Shown here: piece by piece, positions 1 through 6,784 of the stretch | How the letters are laid out: each line of letters opens with the position of its first letter | Position numbering within the stretch: position 1 is the stretch's first letter | Assembly (NCBI GenBank): GCA_035935465.1 | Contig: DASYXA010000052.1 | Span: forward strand, 1-13,351 | Length of the DNA stretch: 13,351 nt | Direction of reading: 5' to 3' | Origin: UBA4735 sp035935465 | GTDB taxonomy: Bacteria > Chloroflexota > Limnocylindria > P2-11E | Notes under the pieces: model-generated | Seen by the model: only the letters and a program-made list of their open reading frames with translations | What the model was told of the DNA's origin: nothing | Databases searched by the model: none | Position numbers and translations under genes: made by a program

Positions 1-1
1 G

Positions 2-208
2 CGGCTGCGGCTCACCGTGGACTTCCGGGGTGCGCTCGGCGTCGCGGACGTCGTGCCGCTCGACACCTTCCGGTTCGAGATCGACGTCGAGACGGACGCG
101 TCCGACGCCGACGTGGCGCGCCTGAAGGGGCTCGCTGACGAGCGCTGCCCGGCGATCTGGGCGATGGACCACCAGGTGCCACATACGACCGAGGTGCGGC
201 GGGTCTAG
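2..208 (+). CDS. OsmC/Ohr-family protein, C-terminal fragment (5' end outside window)
   Basis: The reading frame is open from the window edge to the TAG at 206-208, giving 68 residues of a C-terminus. The pattern of a beta strand with hydrophobic face (RLRLTVDFRG), then a helix (DASDADVARLKGLADERCPAI), then a short V-rich strand ending in EVRRV is typical of the end of OsmC-fold proteins. The Cys in the ERCPA motif sits where these proteins place their second, resolving or peroxidatic, cysteine. Members of the family reduce organic hydroperoxides or have unassigned thiol chemistry in the cytoplasm. The first catalytic Cys would lie upstream and cannot be checked, so the OsmC, Ohr or YhfA subtype is not decided. 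The gene converges on the permease gene with only 7 nt between stop codons and no terminator hairpin visible. Confidence 0.72.
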   Translation, partial: RLRLTVDFRGALGVADVVPLDTFRFEIDVETDASDADVARLKGLADERCPAIWAMDHQVPHTTEVRRV

Positions 209-215
209 GCGGAGC

Positions 216-1340
216 TCAGCCGTCCATCATCGCGAGCATCGCGAAGCCGCCGGTCCGCCAGGCCCGCACGAGGAGCACCGCGGCGAGGCCCAGGAACAGG
301 ACGTTCAGCACGGTCGTGTAGTTGAGCGAGAGCGACGGCTCGGCGACGAGCGCGTTGCGCGCGCTCGGGATGAGCCCGAGGGCGCCGAACAGCAGCTCGA
401 CGAGCAGGCCGGCGAGGGCCATCGCGACATAGAACGCGCCGAACAGGAAGACCGTCATCCAGGTCCCGTAGTAGCGGCGCTTGATCGACAGGATCGGCAG
501 GATGATGAGGTCGGCGAAGATGAAGCTGATCACGCCGCCGAAGCTGATCCCGTTGTTCCAGAGGACGGCCGCCAGCGGCACGTTCCCGATCGAGCAGACG
601 AAGCTCACCACCGACACGATCGGCCCGACGAGCGGCCCCCAGACGAGCGCCAGCTGCGGCTGGTCGGTCAGGAAGAACCCCTTCCAGAACGACTCCGGGA
701 CCCAGGCCGCCAGCGCGCCGGCGATCAGCAGACCGAGCACGACGTCGCGGATCACCGACGCCCAGTCCATGACGAACAGGTGGCTGATCGCCGTGAACCC
801 CTGAGCGGAGAAGATCTTCCCGAGCAGCGTGCCCTCGCGAACGGACATGTCCATCGCCGCGTGGCCCTCCATGTATCCCTTGAGACCGTGCTCGGCCTGC
901 GCGTGCGCCGCGGCGACGCGGTCGCGCCGGAGGAATGCGCGGAACAGCACGGCGAGGAGCACGATCATCACGAACCCGCCGACGAGCTCCGCCGCCGCGA
1001 ACTGCCAGCCCATGAGGATCACGAGGATGATCCCGAGCTCGATGACCAGATTCGTCGACGCGATCTCGAAGGTCATCGCCGCCGTGAAGTCCGCGCCCTT
1101 CTGGAACAGCGATCGCGCGAGCGCGACGGCCGCGTACGAGCACGACGAGCTCGCGGCGCCGAGCAGTGACGCGAGGGCGAGCGATCGCGGGGAGTCGTCG
1201 GGCAACAACCGGCCCAGCTGGGCCTTCGAGACGACCGCCTGCACCACGGCGGACAGGGTGAAGCCCAGGATGAGCGCCCAGAGGATCTCCCAGGTCATCG
1301 CGAACGAGATGGAGAGCGCGTGGAGGATCGGATCGAGCAC
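216..1340 (-). CDS. ArsP-type permease (COG0701 / DUF318 family)
   Basis: A 374-residue polytopic membrane protein with roughly eight to ten hydrophobic segments in two halves, separated by a charged loop at about residues 138-180. The first half contains GAASSSCSYAAVALARSLF (Cys67) and the second FVCSIGNVPLAAVLW (Cys249). These paired, pseudo-symmetric Ser/Cys-rich helix breaks followed by Pro or Ala are the hallmark of the ArsP_1 permease family. Characterised ArsP proteins export trivalent organoarsenicals using cysteines; many relatives have no known substrate. The start is GTG at 1338-1340, only 2 nt after the stop of the YHS gene, so translation is probably coupled; no separate promoter or strong Shine-Dalgarno is seen. 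The YHS partner suggests a metal or metalloid substrate, which is an inference. It ends 7 nt from the convergent OsmC-family gene. Confidence 0.85.
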   Translation of the reverse strand: MLDPILHALSISFAMTWEILWALILGFTLSAVVQAVVSKAQLGRLLPDDSPRSLALASLLGAASSSCSYAAVALARSLFQKGADFTAAMTFEIASTNLVIELGIILVILMGWQFAAAELVGGFVMIVLLAVLFRAFLRRDRVAAAHAQAEHGLKGYMEGHAAMDMSVREGTLLGKIFSAQGFTAISHLFVMDWASVIRDVVLGLLIAGALAAWVPESFWKGFFLTDQPQLALVWGPLVGPIVSVVSFVCSIGNVPLAAVLWNNGISFGGVISFIFADLIILPILSIKRRYYGTWMTVFLFGAFYVAMALAGLLVELLFGALGLIPSARNALVAEPSLSLNYTTVLNVLFLGLAAVLLVRAWRTGGFAMLAMMDG

Positions 1341-1342
1341 CG

Positions 1343-1678
1343 CTAGCTCGTCGCGGCGGCGTCACGCTCCGCGTCGAGCTGGGCGACGATCGCCGGGTAG
1401 GCGTCCGAGAGGCAGCAGCGGCATGACGCGTACCAGCGGCGCATGCCGTCATCGATCACGGCCTCGCCGCTCACGGTCCGCACGACGGAGGCGGCGTCGG
1501 CCTTCGCGGCCCACGTGACCGGGTCGGCGTTGAACGCCTTGACGCAGCCGTTCGAGCAGAACGCGTAGGTGCGGCCTTCGTACTCGACCGTGCGCCCCCG
1601 GGCCCGGGCGTCCGCGACCGCGACGACCATGTCGCAGATCGGGTCGAGCATCCGGTCGGGTGCCTGCGCGCCGCTCAT
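1343..1678 (-). CDS. YHS-domain protein with extra C-terminal CxCC motif
   Basis: A 111-residue soluble protein. Residues 11-58 form a YHS domain: LDPICDMVV (Cys15) followed by YEGRTYAFCSNGCVKAF (Cys41, Cys45) and DPVTW. YHS domains resemble the TRASH/heavy-metal domain and occur in copper ATPases and metal-linked enzymes, where their cysteines are thought to bind metal. After a variable stretch comes WYASCRCCLSDAYPAI, adding Cys86, Cys88 and Cys89, which are not part of an ordinary YHS domain. An upstream TTG at 1699 is possible, but the ATG at 1676-1678 is preferred: it lies exactly 7 nt after a TACGAT -10 box, fitting a leaderless transcript. It is the first gene of a two-gene unit with the permease and is divergent from the SHOCT gene. 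A role as a metal-binding partner or sensor for the permease is inferred. Confidence 0.82.
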   Translation of the reverse strand: MSGAQAPDRMLDPICDMVVAVADARARGRTVEYEGRTYAFCSNGCVKAFNADPVTWAAKADAASVVRTVSGEAVIDDGMRRWYASCRCCLSDAYPAIVAQLDAERDAAATS

Positions 1679-1685
1679 CGCACCG

Positions 1686-1691
1686 ATCGTA
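1686..1691 (-). promoter_or_regulatory. -10 box (TACGAT) for leaderless YHS-permease transcript
   Basis: On the minus strand TACGAT is followed by 7 nt and then the ATG of the YHS gene. This spacing puts the A of ATG at or next to the transcription start. The same TANNNT-N6/7-start layout recurs at three other genes in this window. No good -35 hexamer is visible. Confidence 0.55.
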
Positions 1692-1706
1692 GGCGACAAT
1701 GGATGC

Positions 1707-1713
1707 AGGAGGT
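1707..1713 (+). promoter_or_regulatory. Shine-Dalgarno AGGAGGT of the SHOCT gene
   Basis: A near-perfect anti-16S complement 6 nt upstream of the ATG at 1720. It decides that start over the in-frame ATG at 1699, which lies before the motif. Confidence 0.8.
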
Positions 1714-1719
1714 GCAGCG

Positions 1720-1959
1720 ATGCCCTACTTCATGGACGGCGGGACGATGGGCTGGATGATGGCGGTCATGCTGCTGATCCCAGTGCTCGTGATCGCGCTC
1801 ATCGCGGCGCTCCTCGTGTGGGTGGTGCGCCTGTCCGGGCCTACGGCGGACCGCGGACCGGCCGAGACGCCGCTCGCGATCCTCCAGCGGCGGTACGCCC
1901 GGGGGGACGTCGGCACGGAGGAGTACGAGCGGATGCGCGCCACGCTCACCAAGAGCTGA
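1720..1959 (+). CDS. Small Met-rich SHOCT-domain membrane protein
   Basis: A 79-residue protein. The N-terminus is rich in methionine (Met1, 5, 10, 13, 14, 17) and leads into one transmembrane helix at about residues 11-38. A short linker follows, then a SHOCT domain at about 49-77 (PLAILQRRYARGDVGTEEYERMRATL), including the characteristic LxxRYARGEI/V-xxEEYERM signature. SHOCT domains are short helical oligomerisation or membrane-associated modules found at the ends of many unrelated proteins; small TM-SHOCT proteins often sit beside metal-resistance genes, but their own activity is not defined. The start at 1720 is set by a strong Shine-Dalgarno. Its stop codon TGA overlaps the next reading frame as CTGA (1956-1959), implying translational coupling to the propeller gene. 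A link to metal handling rests on the divergent YHS-permease unit and is inferred. Confidence 0.85.
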   Translation: MPYFMDGGTMGWMMAVMLLIPVLVIALIAALLVWVVRLSGPTADRGPAETPLAILQRRYARGDVGTEEYERMRATLTKS

Positions 1960-2843
1960 CCCGGCGTCGAAGGCCGGCCCGGCGGCGGCTCCCCCTCTGG
2001 CCCGCCGGAGCGATCGCGGCCGTCGCGATCGTCGGCGGAGGATGGCTACTGCTCGGCGGCGGGCCGGCCGGTCCCGCGCCGGGGACGGGCGCGGCCCTCG
2101 CGGCGTACCGCCCCGCCGACGTGCACGCGTTGCAGGTCTCGCCGACCGACGCGCGCACGGTCGTGTTCGGCCATCACGGCGGGATGCTCGTGAGCCACGA
2201 CGGCGGGGCCCTCTGGACGCCCGCGTCCGGGGCCAGGGGCGACGCGATGGGCGTCGCGCTCCCGCCGGGATCGCGCACGCAGTTCGCCGCCGGCCACGAC
2301 ATCTTCATGCGCTCCGACGACGGCGGCGTCACCTGGTCCGCGGTCCGTCCGGCGCTTCCCGGGACCGACATCCACGGGTTCGCCGCGAGCGCGACGACGC
2401 CGAACGCGTTCTACGCGTACGTCGTCGGCAGCGGACTGTTCAAGAGCACGGACGCCGGGACGACGTGGCAGAAGGCCGGCGACGCGTCGGGCGGCACGAT
2501 GTCGCTGACCGTGGCGAAGGCCGGCGGGGCCGACGTCATCTACGCGAACACGATGGACGGCGTGCAGCGTTCGCGCGACGGTGGGCGGACCTGGGAGCCG
2601 GTGCCCGAGGTCGGCGGCGCCACGCTGAACGCCGCAGGCGGAACGGTCTACGCCGCCGCCGGTGGCGCGGTCCAGGTCTCCACGGACGGCGGCCTGACCT
2701 GGACCCGCAGGGCCTTCAACCGCGGCGGCGCGGTGCTCGTCGCGCCGGCCCCGACGGACCCGAAGACGGTGTACGTGGTCACGGACCGGCTCGAAGTCTG
2801 GCGCTCGAGCGACGGCGGGGCGACCTGGGAGCGCGCGGGCTAG
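1956..2843 (+). CDS. Membrane-anchored Asp-box (BNR/sortilin-like) beta-propeller protein, apparent CTG start
   Basis: Counted from CTG at 1956 this is a 295-residue protein. It opens with an Arg-rich cytoplasmic tail (TRRRRPARRR) and one hydrophobic anchor (about 14-34), then a Gly/Pro/Ala linker and an extracytoplasmic domain. That domain has six Asp boxes of the form SxDxGxxW: residues 80-87, 120-127, 164-171, 206-213, 242-249 and 284-291. This spacing fits a beta-propeller like those annotated as BNR, sortilin-like or F510_1955-family 'glycosylhydrolases'; no catalytic residues can be named and enzymatic activity should not be assumed. No ATG, GTG or TTG lies near the expected N-terminus. 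The nearest upstream one is GTG 1818, deep inside the SHOCT gene; the first ATG inside (2181) would remove the anchor. The stop TAG shares bases with the stop of the convergent ATPase gene. Confidence 0.78.
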   Translation: MTRRRRPARRRLPLWPAGAIAAVAIVGGGWLLLGGGPAGPAPGTGAALAAYRPADVHALQVSPTDARTVVFGHHGGMLVSHDGGALWTPASGARGDAMGVALPPGSRTQFAAGHDIFMRSDDGGVTWSAVRPALPGTDIHGFAASATTPNAFYAYVVGSGLFKSTDAGTTWQKAGDASGGTMSLTVAKAGGADVIYANTMDGVQRSRDGGRTWEPVPEVGGATLNAAGGTVYAAAGGAVQVSTDGGLTWTRRAFNRGGAVLVAPAPTDPKTVYVVTDRLEVWRSSDGGATWERAG

Positions 2844-3925
2844 GGCTCCGCGATCACGTGGATCCGCTCGGGGCGGATCGCGACCTGCACCGCGCCGTCG
2901 TACGGCGTCGCCGCTCCCGGATCCGGCTGGTCGACGATCCACTCGCGTCCGTCGACCGTCACCCAGTAGCGCATCAGGTCACCGAGGAACGCCTTCCGGG
3001 CGACCGTGCCCGGGACCAGCACCTGGCCGTCGGCGGCGGCGCTCGCCGGACGCAGCGCGAGGCTCTCCGGCCGGATGCAGAGCTTCACCTGCGCGCCGCT
3101 CGCGAGCGCGACGGCCGTGGGGACGCGCACCGGCGCGTTCGTCGCGCCGACGGACACGATCGCGGTCCCGTCGCGCACCTCGCGCACGGTCGATGGCACG
3201 AGGTTCACCGCGCCGACGAAGTCGGCGAGGAACGCGGTGCGCGGGTGGTAGTAGATCTCCCACGGCGTGCCGGCCTGCTCGACCTTGCCGGCGTTCATCA
3301 CCGCGACCCAGTCGGAGAGCGAGAGCGCCTCATCCTGGTCGTGGGTCACGTAGATGAACGTCATCTGGAGGCGCTGCTGGAGGGCGCGGAGCTCCCAGCG
3401 GAGCGATTCGCGCAGCTTCGCGTCGAGGTTCGAGAGCGGCTCGTCGAGCAGCAGGATCTGCGGCTCGACCACGAGCGCGCGCGCGACGGCGACGCGCTGC
3501 TGCTGGCCGCCCGACAGCTGGTTCGGCTGCCGGTCGCCCAGGCCGGCGAGGCCGACGAACTTCAGCGTCTCGTCGACCTTCGCCGCGATCTCGGCCGTGC
3601 TCTTGCGCTGCAACCGCAACCCGTAGCCGACGTTCGCCCGCACCGACATGTGCGGGAAGAGCGCGTAGTCCTGGAACACCATCGCCGCGCCGCGCTTGTG
3701 CGCGGGCAGATTGTTGATCCGCTTGCCGCCGAGCTCGATGTCGCCGATGTCCGGCTCGTAGAACCCGGCGATCATCCGGAGGGTCGTCGTCTTCCCGCAG
3801 CCGGACGGCCCGAGGAGCGTGGCGAACGAGCCGCGCGGGACCTCGAACGAGACGTCGTCCACGGCCGCGGCGTCGCCGAACCGCTTCGTCACGTGCGCGA
3901 GCCGGAGGTGCGCCTGATCCTTCAT
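2840..3925 (-). CDS. ABC importer ATP-binding protein, FbpC/PotA-like (CUT1/MOI class)
   Basis: A 361-residue ATPase that powers the permease encoded just upstream. From the ATG at 3923-3925 the motifs are in order: Walker A GPSGCGKT (39-46), Q-loop VFQDYALFPH (Gln85), signature LSGGQQQR (from 137), Walker B ILLLDEPLSNLD (157-168), and switch His195 in YVTHDQDEA. About 120 C-terminal residues form a TOBE-type regulatory domain (IRPESLAL and VAIRPERIHV), as in FbpC, PotA and PhnT proteins. An upstream GTG at 3961 would overlap the permease stop and add 12 residues encoded by a perfect hairpin; the ATG is preferred because family members start a few residues before the LxLxxVTKRFG strand. The stop codon lies inside the shared CTAG at 2840-2843. 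The substrate is not fixed by the ATPase. Confidence 0.93.
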   Translation of the reverse strand: MKDQAHLRLAHVTKRFGDAAAVDDVSFEVPRGSFATLLGPSGCGKTTTLRMIAGFYEPDIGDIELGGKRINNLPAHKRGAAMVFQDYALFPHMSVRANVGYGLRLQRKSTAEIAAKVDETLKFVGLAGLGDRQPNQLSGGQQQRVAVARALVVEPQILLLDEPLSNLDAKLRESLRWELRALQQRLQMTFIYVTHDQDEALSLSDWVAVMNAGKVEQAGTPWEIYYHPRTAFLADFVGAVNLVPSTVREVRDGTAIVSVGATNAPVRVPTAVALASGAQVKLCIRPESLALRPASAAADGQVLVPGTVARKAFLGDLMRYWVTVDGREWIVDQPDPGAATPYDGAVQVAIRPERIHVIAEP

Positions 3926-3926
3926 C

Positions 3927-3946
3927 GCAGGGGGCACGCCCCCTGC
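3927..3946. repeat. Perfect 9-bp inverted repeat between permease and ATPase genes
   Basis: Arms GCAGGGGGC (3927-3935) and GCCCCCTGC (3938-3946) are exact reverse complements around a 2-nt AC spacer. The hairpin falls between the permease stop (3954-3956) and the ATPase ATG (3923-3925), ending 1 nt before that ATG in the mRNA. It has no following T-run, so it is not a classical terminator. It may tune translation of the ATPase, stabilise the upstream mRNA segment, or be a dispersed palindromic repeat. Confidence 0.7.
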
Positions 3947-3953
3947 CACCCCT

Positions 3954-5594
3954 TTATCCACCGCGGAATCCTGTCACAGCCAGCCGGCCGCCGAGTCGCT
4001 GGATGACGATGAGCACGATGACCGCCATGCCGACGTCGCCGACGGTGAACGCCGCGGCGCCGCCCCAGTTGAAGTCGTTCACCAGCTGGAAGATCGTGAT
4101 CGTGGCCGTGGTCGATCCCGGCGTGAACAGGAAGATGACGACCGACAGCGTGGTGACCGCGCGAACGAACGTCGTCACGAACCCGACCTGGACCGATCCG
4201 CCGAGCATCGGCAGCAGCACGTCCCGGAACCCGCGCAGGCTCGAGGCGCCCAGGCTCGTCGCGGCCTCGTCGATCGACTTGTCGATCTGGCGCAGTCCCA
4301 CGACGATCGCCTGGTAGGCGACCGGGATGTTCCAGAACAGCAGGGCGATGACGATGAGCGCCGCTCGCAGGTCGCGCTGGCCGAAGAGCTCGGCGAGCCG
4401 ATCCGACCACGGCTGGTTGAACGCGGCGAGGTAGCCGATGCCGAAGAAGATCCCGGGGATCGCGGCCGGCATGATGAGCAGGAAGTCGAAGATCCTCCGG
4501 CCCGGCCAGGTCCCGCGCTGGACCATGAAGCCGGCGAACAGCGCGAACACCGAGCCCCCGACGGCCGCCAGCATGCTGTAGACGAACGAGTTCTGGAGCG
4601 ACGTCGCGTGCGCCTCCAGGTACTCGAAGTGCTGGAACGTGAACGTGAGGTTCGTCGGGAAGTAGAGCGTGAGCGCGCTGACGATGAGCGTGCCGTACAC
4701 GAGCAGGATCAGCCCCGCGAGGGCCAGGCACGCCGCGAAACACGCGCGGGTCAGCCCGCGCGGCACCGGCGGGCGCGGCATCGACGACGCCTTGCCGCCC
4801 ACCGTCACGAAGGACCGGCCGCGATCCAGGCTCGTCTTGGCGACGTAGAGCGACAGCGCGAGGAGCAGCAGGATCGTGCTCACCGCGGCCGCGCCGGTGA
4901 AGTCGCCGAACGCCTCGATCAGCGAGTAGGCCTGCGTCGGGAGGACGTTGAAGCCGCCGCCGATGAGCTGGGGGTTGCCGAAGTCCTCGAGGATGTAGAT
5001 CGCGCAGGTGAGGATGGCCGCACCGAGTCCGGGGCCCGAGAGCGGCAGCGTGACCGAGCGGAACACCTGCCAGGGGCCCGCTCCGAGATTGCGCGCGGCC
5101 TGCTCGAGGCGCGCGTCGCTGCGCGAGAGCACGTCGGCGATGAGCTGGTAGGCGAACGGGAAGAACGCGATCGTCTGCACGCCCCACACGCCGAGGAGGC
5201 CGAACACGCTCGGCGACTGGCCGAAGACCCCGTACGAGACGATCCCGCGCGGCCCGAACAGCAGGATGTACACCGCCGCCACGACGAACGGCGGGGAGAG
5301 CAGCGGCAGGATCCCGATGATCCGGAAGAACGGCTTCCACCGCATCGGCGTGTAGACCATCGCGTAGGCGAACACGAACCCGAGCAGCACCGCGGTCGTC
5401 GTCGAGAGCAGCGTGATCTTGATGGAGTTGGTGAGCGGCAGCACCCACGTGCCGCCGGCCAGGAACGAGAGGTAGCCCGCCGGCCCGGGCACGAGGACGA
5501 CCTGGATCTGCGGGTACACCACGAACGCGAGCACCAGGCCGATGGCAGCAAGCAGCGCGAGCAGGAGGACCGGCTCGCGCTGCAGGCTGCGCAT
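3954..5594 (-). CDS. ABC importer fused permease with two BPD_transp_1 domains (FbpB-like)
   Basis: A 546-residue inner-membrane protein made of two tandem permease units, each with about six transmembrane helices. Each unit has its own EAA coupling motif: EQAARNLGAGPWQVFRSVTLPL at about 164-185 and DEAATSLGASSLRGFRDVLLPM at about 442-463. A hydrophilic linker at about 255-283 joins them. This fused layout, with phrases such as EDFGNPQLIGGG, is characteristic of FbpB/AfuB-type permeases (COG1178) for Fe(III) and of related 2-aminoethylphosphonate importers. It lies 26 nt downstream of the binding-protein gene and is followed by the ATPase, so one permease chain would pair with an ATPase dimer. 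The ATG at 5592-5594 has no recognisable Shine-Dalgarno. Substrate identity is open. Confidence 0.92.
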   Translation of the reverse strand: MRSLQREPVLLLALLAAIGLVLAFVVYPQIQVVLVPGPAGYLSFLAGGTWVLPLTNSIKITLLSTTTAVLLGFVFAYAMVYTPMRWKPFFRIIGILPLLSPPFVVAAVYILLFGPRGIVSYGVFGQSPSVFGLLGVWGVQTIAFFPFAYQLIADVLSRSDARLEQAARNLGAGPWQVFRSVTLPLSGPGLGAAILTCAIYILEDFGNPQLIGGGFNVLPTQAYSLIEAFGDFTGAAAVSTILLLLALSLYVAKTSLDRGRSFVTVGGKASSMPRPPVPRGLTRACFAACLALAGLILLVYGTLIVSALTLYFPTNLTFTFQHFEYLEAHATSLQNSFVYSMLAAVGGSVFALFAGFMVQRGTWPGRRIFDFLLIMPAAIPGIFFGIGYLAAFNQPWSDRLAELFGQRDLRAALIVIALLFWNIPVAYQAIVVGLRQIDKSIDEAATSLGASSLRGFRDVLLPMLGGSVQVGFVTTFVRAVTTLSVVIFLFTPGSTTATITIFQLVNDFNWGGAAAFTVGDVGMAVIVLIVIQRLGGRLAVTGFRGG

Positions 5595-5620
5595 CGTCTA
5601 CGGGCTGGTGTGGGGTACCG

Positions 5621-6748
5621 CTAGGTCCGGCCCACCGTGGTCTGCCACAGCTTGAGCATCCGGTCCTTGTTGTCGGTCGCCCACTGGCGGTCGTAGGCCA
5701 CGAGCTTGACCGACGAGAGGGCCGGCGCGCCCGGTGCCGGCGCGACGTTCGGATTCGTCGAGCCGCGGTTGCTGAGCTTCACGTTGAGCGCGCCCGCCTC
5801 GGGCGTGAGGGTCCAGTCGACGAACGCCTGCGCGAGCGGCAGGTTCTTCGAGCCCTTCACGATCGAGATCGCGCCGACCTCGAAGCCGGTGTCCGGCGGG
5901 ACGGTGAGGTCGATGCCCGGGTTCTTGCCCTTCTCGGTGAGGATGTCGTGGACGAAGTTCGGGTTCCCGACGTACTGGCCCTGCGAGACGGCGCCGATCG
6001 CGCCCGGCCCGGTGCCGATGTAGTCGGCGATGTTCGCATGGAGCGACTTCATGAACGCCATCGTCTTCCCCTCGTCCTTGCCAAGGCGGAAGTACTGCGT
6101 GGCCATGAAGATGTAGCCACCACCGGTCTTCACCGGGTCGCCCAGGCAGAGCTTGCCCTTCCACGCCGGGTCGAGCAGGTCGTCCCAGGTCGCCGGCTTC
6201 TTGCCCCCGACCTCCTTGTTCAGCCGGTCGGTGTTCCAGCAGAAGCCGATGATGCCGGTGTACCAGCCGGTCCAGAAGCCGTTCGCGTCCTTGAACTCCG
6301 GCTTGAGGATCGCGGCGTTCGGCGACACGTACTTCTCGAGCAGGCCTTCCTTGCCGAGCGGGTCATGGAACTCGCTCGAGCCGCCGATGAAGATGTCCGC
6401 CTTCGGGGACGCCTTCTCCGCGCGGATACGGGTCTGCAGGTCGCCGGCGGCCGCGAGCGGCAGCAGGTCGATGTTCGAACCGGGATACGCGGCCTTGAAC
6501 GCGGCGCTGAACTGGTTGTTGGTGGTCTCGTTCAACGCCGAGTACACCGTGATGCTGCCCGTCGGCTTCGCCGCGGCCGCCGTCGTCGCCGCGGCTGCGG
6601 TCGTCTTGGCCGCCGCCGCGGTCGTCGCGACGGCCGTGGTGCCGGCGCCGCCGCCGCACGCGGCGAGCGCCGCCGCGGATGCGCCGAGCCCCATGACCTT
6701 GAGGAACGCGCGCCGGTCGTAGCCCTTCTCCGGGGATACGTCGTCCAA
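5621..6748 (-). CDS. ABC importer substrate-binding lipoprotein, AfuA/FbpA-like, twin-arginine signal
   Basis: The binding protein of the importer, predicted to be exported folded and lipid-anchored. The N-terminus carries a twin-arginine signal DRRAFLKVMG followed by a hydrophobic stretch and a lipobox LAAC, then an Ala/Thr linker of about 30 residues. The mature domain starts at SITVYSALNE and has family landmarks of COG1840 proteins: KADIFIGGSSEFHDPL, TGIIGFCWNTDRL, PATWDDLLDPAWKGKL, TGFEVGAISIVKGSKN and AQAFVDWTLTPEAG. A double tyrosine typical of classical FbpA iron sites is not evident, so phosphonate, phosphorylated sugar or another ligand is possible. A TTG start at 6746-6748 is chosen because GGAGGG lies 6 nt upstream of it; the alternative ATG at 6761-6763 adds five residues but has no usable Shine-Dalgarno. 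It is the first gene of the operon, divergent from the CvpA-family gene. Confidence 0.9.
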   Translation of the reverse strand: MDDVSPEKGYDRRAFLKVMGLGASAAALAACGGGAGTTAVATTAAAAKTTAAAATTAAAAKPTGSITVYSALNETTNNQFSAAFKAAYPGSNIDLLPLAAAGDLQTRIRAEKASPKADIFIGGSSEFHDPLGKEGLLEKYVSPNAAILKPEFKDANGFWTGWYTGIIGFCWNTDRLNKEVGGKKPATWDDLLDPAWKGKLCLGDPVKTGGGYIFMATQYFRLGKDEGKTMAFMKSLHANIADYIGTGPGAIGAVSQGQYVGNPNFVHDILTEKGKNPGIDLTVPPDTGFEVGAISIVKGSKNLPLAQAFVDWTLTPEAGALNVKLSNRGSTNPNVAPAPGAPALSSVKLVAYDRQWATDNKDRMLKLWQTTVGRT

Positions 6749-6754
6749 CTTGAT

Positions 6755-6760
6755 CCCTCC
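6755..6760 (-). promoter_or_regulatory. Shine-Dalgarno GGAGGG for the substrate-binding protein
   Basis: GGAGGG on the minus strand stands 6 nt before TTG at 6746-6748. It supports that TTG over the ATG at 6761-6763, which immediately precedes the motif. Confidence 0.6.
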
Positions 6761-6784
6761 CATGCCTCTGTGCGAGGCGCCGGT

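Noticed and set aside
205..1452. 415-codon minus-strand frame overlapping the permease and YHS genes
   Set aside because: Arg/Ala/Pro-rich composition typical of an alternate frame in high-GC DNA; the overlapping frame encodes a clear membrane permease.
2042..4006. 654-codon plus-strand frame spanning the propeller gene and the antisense of the ATPase
   Set aside because: No recognisable domain and extreme Arg/Asp/Gly content; it runs across two well-supported genes on both strands.
4608..5624. 338-codon plus-strand frame antisense to the permease
   Set aside because: Charge-rich shadow of the fused permease, whose helices and EAA motifs are clear.
6540..6645. GC-rich imperfect repeats (gcc/gcg/gtc runs)
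   Set aside because: They encode the Ala/Thr linker after the lipobox of the binding protein; not a separate repeat element or CRISPR.
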